From positions 2,356,001-2,420,000 of the forward strand of contig NZ_CP155619.1 of NCBI RefSeq assembly GCF_039697315.1: a stretch of 64,000 nt of DNA, read 5' to 3'. The notes under the pieces are model-generated. The model ran no database searches and had not been told where the DNA came from. It saw nothing but the letters and a program-made list of their open reading frames with translations. Below, one piece after another: positions 35,536 to 42,552 of this stretch. This DNA is from Pseudomonas abietaniphila. Its GTDB lineage: Bacteria; Pseudomonadota; Gammaproteobacteria; Pseudomonadales; Pseudomonadaceae. A program made the position numbers and the translations under genes. The number at the start of each line of letters is the position of its first letter. The stretch's first letter is position 1.

Positions 35536-36873
35536 TCAAGGCTTCCGCTTCCTCGGCCCGGTATTGAATACCGGCACCTTCCTGACAGGCTTCGCTGCTG
35601 GTGCTTCAGCTGCCACTTCGCCACTGTCGACCCATTTGCCCAGGTTGCGTTTACCGCCACCGCCGCTGACTTTCGGTTTCTTCGGCTTTTTCGGTTTCTT
35701 GAGGATCTGGCCGGTTGCGTCGGTCGCCGGTACGCGGTGCTCGGGAATGAAGTCGGGCTCTTCGCGGCGTTGCAGCGTCTGCCGGGTCAGCACTTCAATG
35801 GCGCTGAGCAGTTCGACTTCATCGGCGCACACCAGTGAAATCGCTTCGCCGGTCTGACCCGCACGGCCGGTGCGGCCAATACGGTGGACGTAGTCTTCGG
35901 CGACGATCGGCAGGTCGAGGTTGACCACGGTCGGCAGGTCGTCGATGTCCAGACCGCGAGCGGCCACGTCGGTGGCCACCAGTATCTGCACTTCTCCGGC
36001 CTTGAACCTGTCGAGTGCACGCTGGCGCGTCGCTTGCGGTTTGTCGCCGTGGATGCCGTCGGCATTGATGCTCAGGCCTTGCAGGCGTTCGACGAGTTGA
36101 TCGACGCCAACGCGGGTCTTGGCGAAGACCAGCACCTGGCTCCAGCGCTGTTTTTTCAGCAAGTGAATGAACAGCTCGCTTTTGCGCTTCTTGTCGACGG
36201 TCACGACCCACTGCTTGACCGAGGACGCCGCGACGTTGCGCGGGCTGACTTCGATGCTCAGCGGATTGTCGAGCATTTGCCCGGCCAACGCGCGGATCGA
36301 GTCGGAGAAGGTTGCGGAGAACAGCAGGGTCTGACGGCGCTTTGGCAGCGCAGCATAAATGTCGCGCAGCTCTTCGGAAAAACCGAGGTCGAGCATGCGG
36401 TCCGCTTCGTCGAGGATCAGGGTCTGAACCTGGGAGAACTTCACCGCGTTCTGGCGATAGAGGTCGAGCAGACGTCCCGGGGTTGCCACCAGCACGTCGA
36501 CGCCACGGCGCAGTTTCATCATTTGCGGGTTGATGCTCACGCCGCCGTAGACCGCGTAGGTCGTCAGCGGCAGGTGTTCGGCGTACTGGCGGATCGCTTC
36601 GTGAACCTGCTCGGCCAGCTCGCGGGTCGGCACCAGCACCAGCGCACGCACCGAGTTGGCGGCCACTTTCGGGCCTTCCATGGTCAGGCGTTGCAGCAGC
36701 GGCAACGCGAAACCTGCGGTCTTGCCGGTGCCGGTCTGCGCGGCGGCCATGAGGTCGCGGCCTTCCAGCACAGGCGGAATCGCCTTGGCCTGAACGGGGG
36801 TGGGCGTCTGGTAGCCGAGCGCGTCAAGCGCGCGCAGCAAGGGTTCGATCAGGCCAAGAGAGGCGAATGTCAT
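35536..36873 (-). CDS. rhlE: DEAD-box ATP-dependent RNA helicase RhlE
   Basis: A 445-aa RNA helicase involved in RNA degradation and ribosome maturation. Motifs in order: AAAQTGTGKTAGFALPLL (Walker A, residues 45-52), VPTRELAEQ, TPGRLLDL, LILDEADRMLDLGF (DEAD at 155-158), LFSATFS (SAT 186-188), VLVFAKTRVGVDQLV, and HRIGRTGRAGQTGEA. The tail (about 375-445) is Lys/Pro-rich (KKPKKPKKPKVSGGGGKRN) and probably binds RNA. The start at 36873 (MTFASLGL) matches RhlE; a frame extension to 36954 has no support. RhlE is favoured over SrmB or DbpA by its N-terminus and basic tail. Confidence 0.9.
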   Translation of the reverse strand: MTFASLGLIEPLLRALDALGYQTPTPVQAKAIPPVLEGRDLMAAAQTGTGKTAGFALPLLQRLTMEGPKVAANSVRALVLVPTRELAEQVHEAIRQYAEHLPLTTYAVYGGVSINPQMMKLRRGVDVLVATPGRLLDLYRQNAVKFSQVQTLILDEADRMLDLGFSEELRDIYAALPKRRQTLLFSATFSDSIRALAGQMLDNPLSIEVSPRNVAASSVKQWVVTVDKKRKSELFIHLLKKQRWSQVLVFAKTRVGVDQLVERLQGLSINADGIHGDKPQATRQRALDRFKAGEVQILVATDVAARGLDIDDLPTVVNLDLPIVAEDYVHRIGRTGRAGQTGEAISLVCADEVELLSAIEVLTRQTLQRREEPDFIPEHRVPATDATGQILKKPKKPKKPKVSGGGGKRNLGKWVDSGEVAAEAPAAKPVRKVPVFNTGPRKRKP

Positions 36874-36920
36874 GTGTATACCGTTGAAAAAAGGTCGTGC
36901 GTTGCGCAATGGCGCGCAGT

Positions 36921-37820
36921 TTACCCGGTTTGCACCGGGTTCTGCTTGCGCCACTGTGGCAACCCGATCAACACCACGGCGCTGATGATCACCGCCATCG
37001 CCGCCGCCTCGGCCGGGCCGATGTGCTCGTCGGCGAACAGCATGCCCAACAGAACGGCCACCGCAGGGTTGACGTAGGCGTAACTGGTGGCCGCAGCGGG
37101 CCGCACGTTTTTCAGCAAGTACATATAAGAGCTGAACGCGACGATGGAGCCGAACACCACGAGATACGCCATCACCAGCCAGCCGGATGTACCGGGCGAT
37201 TGGGTCATGCGCTCACCGCTGACGTAGCTGCCGATCAGCATCATGGCCCCGGCGACCAACATCTCGCAGGCGCTGGCCATCGGCCCGGCGGGCAAGGGCA
37301 GATAGCGACTCCACACCGACCCGAACGACCACGTGGCGGCGGCGAAGATCACCAAAGCAGCGCCCATCGGGCTGGCTTGCAGGTTCGATCCCAGGTTGAG
37401 CAGCGCGATACCGATCAGACCCAGCACGATCCCCGCCCATTCCAGCCGTGTGTTGCGATGACCCCAGATCAGGCCAAACAGCAATGTGAACAACGGCACC
37501 ACGGCCACCGCCAAGGCCGCGACACCGGAGGCCACACCGGCATGTTCGGCCAGGGTCACGGCGCCGTTACCGCAGGCCAGCAACAGAAAGCCGATCATTC
37601 CCGCGGCCTTCCATTGCTTCCAGGTCGGCATCGGCGCACCGCGAAAACGCATGAACGCGAACAGGATCGACCCGGCAATGGTGAAGCGAACACCGGCCAT
37701 CATCAGTGGTGGCCAGGTTTCGATACCGATACGAATGGCCAGGTACGTCGAACCCCAGATCACGTAAAGCGCGAAAAAGGCGCCAATGAGCAGCAAGGGA
37801 AAACGGCGGGAAGCAGGCAT
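36921..37820 (-). CDS. yedA: EamA-family exporter (YedA-like)
   Basis: A 299-aa inner membrane protein with ten hydrophobic segments in two EamA repeats. It begins MPASRRFPLLLIGAFFALYV, then IWGSTYLAIRIGIETWPPLMMAG, a signature of the RhaT/EamA drug-metabolite group. The second repeat holds MASACEMLVAGAMMLIG and AATSYAYVNPAVAVLLGMLF. Substrate unknown; YedA-type proteins are thought to export amino acids or metabolites. It lies 47 nt upstream of rhlE on the same strand and may be co-transcribed with it. Confidence 0.85.
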   Translation of the reverse strand: MPASRRFPLLLIGAFFALYVIWGSTYLAIRIGIETWPPLMMAGVRFTIAGSILFAFMRFRGAPMPTWKQWKAAGMIGFLLLACGNGAVTLAEHAGVASGVAALAVAVVPLFTLLFGLIWGHRNTRLEWAGIVLGLIGIALLNLGSNLQASPMGAALVIFAAATWSFGSVWSRYLPLPAGPMASACEMLVAGAMMLIGSYVSGERMTQSPGTSGWLVMAYLVVFGSIVAFSSYMYLLKNVRPAAATSYAYVNPAVAVLLGMLFADEHIGPAEAAAMAVIISAVVLIGLPQWRKQNPVQTG

Positions 37821-37943
37821 GAAGGGCTCGAGGGCTAGGAATTTATTATTGAAATGATTCTAAAAATGTTGGCCCGGACAATGTCAGTAACAACTGAGGT
37901 TTATTCGACCCGTACACTTTTACAAATAGTTGCAGCGTGTGAG

Positions 37944-38558
37944 TCAGCGTCCGCGATGCTTGATGATCGCTTCGGCCATTTTCTTCGCCGGGACTTTTTG
38001 CAGCGTGCACAGCAGCTGATGGGAAACACCGGCGATGCCGTGGGTGTTGCGCAGCTCATGACTCAAGTGCGCTGTCAGGTTGGCGGCCATCTCGGCATCG
38101 GCCATGGCCCGGTGAGCTTTGCCGGTGTGCGGCAGGCCAGCCCAGCTCGTCAGCGTGCCGAGCTTGTGGTTTGGTGCGCCGGGCATCAAGCGTCGAGCCA
38201 GCAGCATCGAGCAGGCAAAGCTTTGCTCGCGATTGCGTTTGATGCATGAGAGTTCGAAATCCCAGAACTTCTGGTCGAACGAGGCGTTGTGCGCGACCAA
38301 AGGCGTCAAGCCGACGAATTCGGCGACTTCATTCATGACGCGCTCGGCCGGTGGTGCCGTGCGCAGCATGCCGTTGGTGATACCGGTCAGGGACTCGATG
38401 AACGACGGGATACGCACGCCGGCATTCATCAGGCTCTGATAACGCTCGACGATAACGCCCTGCTCCATGATCACCACGGCAATCTCGGTCGCCCGGCAAC
38501 TGCTGCTTGGGGAGATGCCCGTGGTTTCAAAGTCGATGACGGCGATGCGTTCAAGCAT
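37944..38558 (-). CDS. DnaQ-like 3'-5' exonuclease
   Basis: A 204-aa DEDD exonuclease. ExoI is AVIDFETTGISPSSS (catalytic Asp and Glu), ExoII is TPLVAHNASFDQKFWDFE, and ExoIII is HRAMADAEMAANLTAHL (HxAxxDA type), so all four acidic residues are present. It may act in repair or as a proofreading-like activity; there is no polymerase domain. The start at 38558 (MLERIAVIDF) has AAGG about 10 nt upstream; a longer start at 38588 adds ten residues and lies close to a REP doublet. Confidence 0.85.
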   Translation of the reverse strand: MLERIAVIDFETTGISPSSSCRATEIAVVIMEQGVIVERYQSLMNAGVRIPSFIESLTGITNGMLRTAPPAERVMNEVAEFVGLTPLVAHNASFDQKFWDFELSCIKRNREQSFACSMLLARRLMPGAPNHKLGTLTSWAGLPHTGKAHRAMADAEMAANLTAHLSHELRNTHGIAGVSHQLLCTLQKVPAKKMAEAIIKHRGR

Positions 38559-38591
38559 TTTTACAACCTTAAATATGTGTTGATCCACAGA

Positions 38592-38742
38592 CTGTAGGAG
38601 CGTGGCTTGTCTCTGGGCCGCATCCGGACGATCTGCCGGGCACCGGCAGCAAAACCTGAAAACTCGTTATGCCTGATACACCAGCTGTACCGGCCTTACG
38701 GCTGCTGCGCAGCCGATCGCGGGACAAGCCTCGCTCCTACAG
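38592..38742. repeat. REP doublet (GTAGGAGCGTGGCTTGTC family)
   Basis: An inverted pair: CTGTAGGAGCGTGGCTTGTC on the left and GGACAAGCCTCGCTCCTACA on the right, with about 110 nt between holding further short dyads (GCCGGGCACCGGC, GCTGCGCAGC). The same family occurs at 52.1, 59.1 and 60.4 kb. It can fold into a long cruciform between the exonuclease and NYN genes. Confidence 0.85.
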
Positions 38743-38750
38743 TTCGATGT

Positions 38751-39230
38751 TCAGCTTTTGAGCAGCAACCCGCCCTCGATCGGCACATACCGACTGGCCG
38801 CGCGGATCAGGGAATTGGCGGTCAGGCCCGGCACGCCGTAGGCCACGGCTTCGACGCCATGCCTACTGATGATGCGCTCGAGCAACAGGTCGAAATCCCC
38901 GTCGCCGGAGGCCAGCACGACCTCGTCGACGGTCGGCGCGACGTCCATGATGTCGATGGTGATCCCCACGTCCCAGTCGCCTTTGGCTGAACCATCGCTG
39001 CGCTGGATGTAGGGTTTGAGTTTGACGGTGAAGCCGAGATTGCGAAGGATCTGCTGGAATTGCTGCTGCTTGCTGTCGCCACGGTCGATGGCGTACGCAT
39101 AAGCCTCGACGATTTGGCCGCGCTGGCTGATGTCCGCCCACAGTGCGGCATAGTTGAAGTGGCAACCATGAGCCTGACGCACGGTGTAATACAGGTTCTG
39201 TACGTCGGCAAACACCGCGATTCTTCTCAC
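38751..39230 (-). CDS. NYN-domain protein (LabA/DUF88 family)
   Basis: A 159-aa PIN-like nuclease-fold protein. The conserved acidic residues lie in IAVFADVQNLYYTVRQAHG (first Asp and Asn), DVGITIDIMDVAPTVDEVV and LASGDGDFDLLLERIISRHG (the SGDGDF motif). NYN proteins are thought to cleave or bind RNA; the target here is unknown. I choose the GTG at 39230 because GAGGAG lies 8 nt upstream and the homologous part begins there. ATG 39254 would put the Shine-Dalgarno sequence inside the coding region. Confidence 0.87.
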   Translation of the reverse strand: MRRIAVFADVQNLYYTVRQAHGCHFNYAALWADISQRGQIVEAYAYAIDRGDSKQQQFQQILRNLGFTVKLKPYIQRSDGSAKGDWDVGITIDIMDVAPTVDEVVLASGDGDFDLLLERIISRHGVEAVAYGVPGLTANSLIRAASRYVPIEGGLLLKS

Positions 39231-39372
39231 CCGATCTCCTCGATGCGCTGACAAGCGACGATGGTCCGACAGCCGGACCGGCGCTCAGTATGCCAGTTTG
39301 AGGAGGGGATTGAAGACTTCAGTATTAAACGGGGAGTACACATCAACGCAGAATTGAGCTGCGAACCAAAAC

Positions 39373-39463
39373 CTGTGGGAGCGAATTCATTCGCGATACG
39401 CCAGGCCCGGCAACACAACTGCGGCGCCTGAAATATTTTTCGCGAATGAATTCGCTCCCACAG
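39373..39463. repeat. REP doublet (GAATTCATTCGC family)
   Basis: CTGTGGGAGCGAATTCATTC on the left is mirrored by GAATGAATTCGCTCCCACAG on the right, about 45 nt apart. The right end abuts the first copy of the 30-bp direct repeat. Confidence 0.88.
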
Positions 39464-39636
39464 TGGTCCGCGTACGGTCAGGCAGACCGCATTGATCTTT
39501 CCCACGCTCTGCGTGGTAACGCATCCTGTGACGGTTCCCGTCACCCAAGATGGACGCGGAGCGTCCGGCAAGCCGTTCCCACGCGGAGCGCGGGAACGAT
39601 CAAACCGTGGTCCGCGTACGGTCAGGCAGACCGCAT
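39463..39636. repeat. String of four hairpins between 30-bp direct repeats
   Basis: An identical 30-bp sequence beginning GTGGTCCGCGTACGGTCAGG occurs at 39463-39492 and 39607-39636. Between them lie four dyads: CCACGC-TCT-GCGTGG (39502-39516), GTGACGG-TTC-CCGTCAC (39528-39544), GGACGC-GGA-GCGTCC (39552-39566) and CGTTCCCACG-CGGAG-CGCGGGAACG (39574-39598, one mismatch). No gene is visible. With the REP doublet it fills the gap between the NYN and DUF2076 genes. Confidence 0.8.
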
Positions 39637-39653
39637 GCGGTTTGGATCATTAG

Positions 39654-40460
39654 TCAGACGTAAGAATCGTCGTCATCGCCGCCAAACAGGCCGCCGCTGT
39701 CGTCGTTACCGTAATCGGTGTCCGCAAAGCTGCCCGCGTCATTGCCCCAGCCATCGTTGCTGGTCACGCGTTGCTGATCGTCACCCCAACCGCCGCTGTT
39801 GCCATTGCCGAAATCGCTCTCGGCCGCAGGCTGTGCAGGTGGCTGCTCGATGATCTCGACAATTTCCTGAGGCTGGCTGTTGTGGTGAAACAGGCTGCTG
39901 ATGCCTTCAGCCAGCATCACACCACCGGCCACGCCGGCTGCGGTTTTCAGCGCGCCGCCCAGAAAACCGCTGCCGATTGGCGCAGCAGGAGCCTGTTGTT
40001 GCGGCTGGGCGTAGTTGCCCTGCGCAGGCGCGTTATACGGCGGAGGGCTGGCAGGACCACTGTCACGCCAACCGCCTGCAGACGGCTGCGGGCTGGACGG
40101 ACGGGAGAACGATGACGCTGGCTGTTGCGCCTGTGGCTCGCGGGAACCGCCGCCGAAGATGCTCGACAGAAACCCGCCGCTGCTTTGAGCAGGCGGTGGT
40201 GTCTGCGCCCTGGCACGCTGGAGTTCGGCCTGCAATTGCTGGATTTGCTCGTCGCGTTGACGGTTTTGCGCTTCCATCTGTTTGAGCGCAACTTCCTGAA
40301 CCAGGATCGCCTGCGCCATGTAATAAGGTGCGGTAGGCTGCCGGGTCAGGTGCTCCTTGATCAGCGCCTCGGCCTGGGCGTCTCGGGGGGCCGAATCGGT
40401 TTCTGCTTGCTTGAGTTTGGTAAACAAGCCGTCGATCAGGGTTTGCTCTTCGCTGTTCAT
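39654..40460 (-). CDS. DUF2076 family protein
   Basis: A 268-aa protein of unknown function. The N-terminal DUF2076 region is helical: SEEQTLIDGLFTKLKQAE and APYYMAQAILVQEVALKQM, then a Gln/Arg coiled coil (RDEQIQQLQAELQRARAQ). A low-complexity Pro/Gln/Ser/Gly linker follows, then a short hydrophobic hairpin GFLGGALKTAAGVAGGVMLAEG and an acidic Gly/Asp-rich tail ending GGLFGGDDDDSYV. Similar proteins have been described as periplasmic ligands in other species, but no signal peptide is visible here. Confidence 0.85.
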   Translation of the reverse strand: MNSEEQTLIDGLFTKLKQAETDSAPRDAQAEALIKEHLTRQPTAPYYMAQAILVQEVALKQMEAQNRQRDEQIQQLQAELQRARAQTPPPAQSSGGFLSSIFGGGSREPQAQQPASSFSRPSSPQPSAGGWRDSGPASPPPYNAPAQGNYAQPQQQAPAAPIGSGFLGGALKTAAGVAGGVMLAEGISSLFHHNSQPQEIVEIIEQPPAQPAAESDFGNGNSGGWGDDQQRVTSNDGWGNDAGSFADTDYGNDDSGGLFGGDDDDSYV

Positions 40461-40652
40461 GGCGACCTCGTTAGATTGCCGTAGGAATTCTGTGACTGAC
40501 CACAGTGTCAGACATAAACAGTAATGGGGCGTTTCAAGGGCGTTTCAATAGGATGTAAAAAAAGTTAAGAACCCTTGAAGGCGTGTGTCACGTTGGCCCG
40601 CTCACCGGCTCTACGTTAAAGTGTCGGCCTGCTTTTTCCCTGTGAAGCTTTC

Positions 40653-41312
40653 ATGAATCCTCTGACCATCGTTCAAGACTCGCTGTACTTCTTCCGGCGT
40701 AATTTCGCCAGCATTCTGACGTTGTGCCTGCCGCTGGTGATCCTTGAGGCACTGAGCAAACAGGTGCTGGGCAGCGCGGTGGGCGATGGATCGGCGAGCT
40801 GGCAATTGCTGATCGGCCTGCTGTTCTACCCGCTGTACACCGGCGCGCTGATTCTGTTTCTGGACGCGAAAAGCCGGGGCGAAGAACCTGCCAAACGCAA
40901 CCTGCTGGCGGCGACGCTGCGCATGTGGCCCACCTTCGCCGTGCTGACAGCCTTGAGCACCCTGCTGATCATGGCGGGCCTGTCGCTGTTCATCGTTCCG
41001 GGCGTCTGGGTGATGATCAAGCTGGTGTTCTCCGAATACCTGCTGGTGCTGCGCGGCCTCGGTCCGCTGGAGGCGATGCGTGAAAGCTTCAAGATGAGCA
41101 AGGGCCACGTGGTGCGGATTCTGGTCTGTGTGCTGTTCGTCTACATTCCGCTGTCGGTGCTAGAAGGGTTGAGCTTCTACGTACTGCCCGATCAGCGAAG
41201 CCCGCTGCTGTCGCTGATCGTCGACAGCGTTTCCAGCTTCCTGCAGCTGTTCATCAGCGTGGTGATGTTCCGGCTGTTCATGCTGATCGACGAGCCCGCG
41301 CAGCCGGCCTGA
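40653..41312 (+). CDS. yciC: YciC-family inner membrane protein
   Basis: A 219-aa polytopic protein with about five to six hydrophobic segments (ASILTLCLPLVILEALS, LLIGLLFYPLYTGALILFL, MWPTFAVLTALSTLLIMAG, LLSLIVDSVSSFLQLFIS). NPLTIVQDSLYFFRRNF and EAMRESFKMSKGHVVRILV are family signatures. Its function is not established; it is described as an envelope protein. The EEP gene starts 9 nt after its stop, so the two are probably co-transcribed. Confidence 0.82.
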   Translation: MNPLTIVQDSLYFFRRNFASILTLCLPLVILEALSKQVLGSAVGDGSASWQLLIGLLFYPLYTGALILFLDAKSRGEEPAKRNLLAATLRMWPTFAVLTALSTLLIMAGLSLFIVPGVWVMIKLVFSEYLLVLRGLGPLEAMRESFKMSKGHVVRILVCVLFVYIPLSVLEGLSFYVLPDQRSPLLSLIVDSVSSFLQLFISVVMFRLFMLIDEPAQPA

Positions 41313-41321
41313 GGAACGCCG

Positions 41322-42413
41322 ATGTCCCGGTTACTGCGCGCTGCCCTCTTCCTTGCCCTGTTTGCGGTGTTCATGGGCGGCTTGATCTACGAAGTGACCT
41401 GGCATCCCGCCCGGCACGAGCGCATGCCTGTCAGTTGCAATGCAAAAGACGTGGCACCGCCGACGCTGGTACCCGGACAGGCGCTCAAGGTGATGACCTG
41501 GAACATCCAGTACCTGGCGGGCAAACGCTACGTGTTCTGGTACGACATGGCGGACGGCAGCGGCCCGGACGAACGCCCGACGCCGGAAGACATCGCCTAC
41601 AACCTCGACGAAGTCGCGCGGGTGCTTCGTGACGAACAGCCGGACATCGTGCTGTTGCAGGAAGTGGATGACGGCGCCAAGAACACCGACTACGTGAACC
41701 AACTGGCGCTGCTGCAAGAACGGGTGACAGACCTTTACCCGTGCAGCACCGAGGCGTTCTACTGGAAATCCGATTTCGTGCCCGACAGCCACATTTACGG
41801 CAGCGTCGGCACCAAGCTGGCCACGTTGAGCCGCTATCAAATGGACAAGGCCGAACGCCTGCAACTGCCTTCGCCGGACGGCAACCTGATCGGGCGACAG
41901 TTCGACCCCAAACGCGCGCTGCTGGTGAGTTACCTGCCAATGAACAATGGCCAGCATCTGGCAGTGGTGAATACCCATTTGGGTGAGTTCAAGCCAGGCG
42001 ACGACACTGTGCAGCGTCAGGTCGCTGCCACGACTCAGTTGCTGAATGCGTTCGAACAGGCAGGTACGCCATGGATCAGCGGCGGCGACTTCAACCTGCT
42101 GCCCCAAGGTCAGTATCAACGTCTGCCGGCCGGGCAGCGCGAGCATTACGCGCCCGACAGCGAGCTGCACGCCCTGTGGGACAAATACCCGATGATCCCG
42201 AGCAATGAAGACGTCAACGGAGACGAACCCCGCGAGTGGTACACCCGTTTCCCCAACGACCCACGGGTAAGCGGGCCTGATCGCACGCAGGATTACCTCT
42301 TCTACAGCCCGACGCTCAAGCGCGTGGATGCACAGGTTCGTCAGGCAGACACCTTGCTGATTTCCGATCACCTGCCGGTGATCGCACGGTTCCTTCTGCC
42401 GGCTGGTCAATAA
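41322..42413 (+). CDS. Endonuclease/exonuclease/phosphatase (EEP) family hydrolase
   Basis: A 363-aa protein with an N-terminal membrane anchor or signal (LLRAALFLALFAVFMGGLIY), so the catalytic domain probably faces the periplasm. EEP motifs: KVMTWNIQYLAGKRY (metal-site Asn), IVLLQEVDDGAKNTDY (catalytic Glu), VVNTHLGEFKPGDD (His), ISGGDFNLLP (Asp/Asn) and ISDHLPVIARF (final Asp-His). The family includes DNases, inositol phosphatases and sphingomyelinases; which phosphodiester it cleaves cannot be told. Confidence 0.87.
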   Translation: MSRLLRAALFLALFAVFMGGLIYEVTWHPARHERMPVSCNAKDVAPPTLVPGQALKVMTWNIQYLAGKRYVFWYDMADGSGPDERPTPEDIAYNLDEVARVLRDEQPDIVLLQEVDDGAKNTDYVNQLALLQERVTDLYPCSTEAFYWKSDFVPDSHIYGSVGTKLATLSRYQMDKAERLQLPSPDGNLIGRQFDPKRALLVSYLPMNNGQHLAVVNTHLGEFKPGDDTVQRQVAATTQLLNAFEQAGTPWISGGDFNLLPQGQYQRLPAGQREHYAPDSELHALWDKYPMIPSNEDVNGDEPREWYTRFPNDPRVSGPDRTQDYLFYSPTLKRVDAQVRQADTLLISDHLPVIARFLLPAGQ

Positions 42414-42432
42414 GCTCAGTGAAGCCAATCCC

Positions 42433-42523
42433 CTGTGGGAGCGAATTCATTCGCGAAAAAACGTCTGGACGATAGTGATGTATCGCCTGTGCGCCCTCAT
42501 TGCGAATGAATTCGCTCCTACAG
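42433..42523. repeat. REP doublet (GAATTCATTCGC family)
   Basis: CTGTGGGAGCGAATTCATTC is mirrored by GAATGAATTCGCTCCTACAG about 40 nt later. It sits between the convergent EEP and hrpB genes, where it may also help end transcription. Confidence 0.88.
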
Positions 42524-42552
42524 TCTGATCCCGCAGGGCTGACGGTCGTGTA

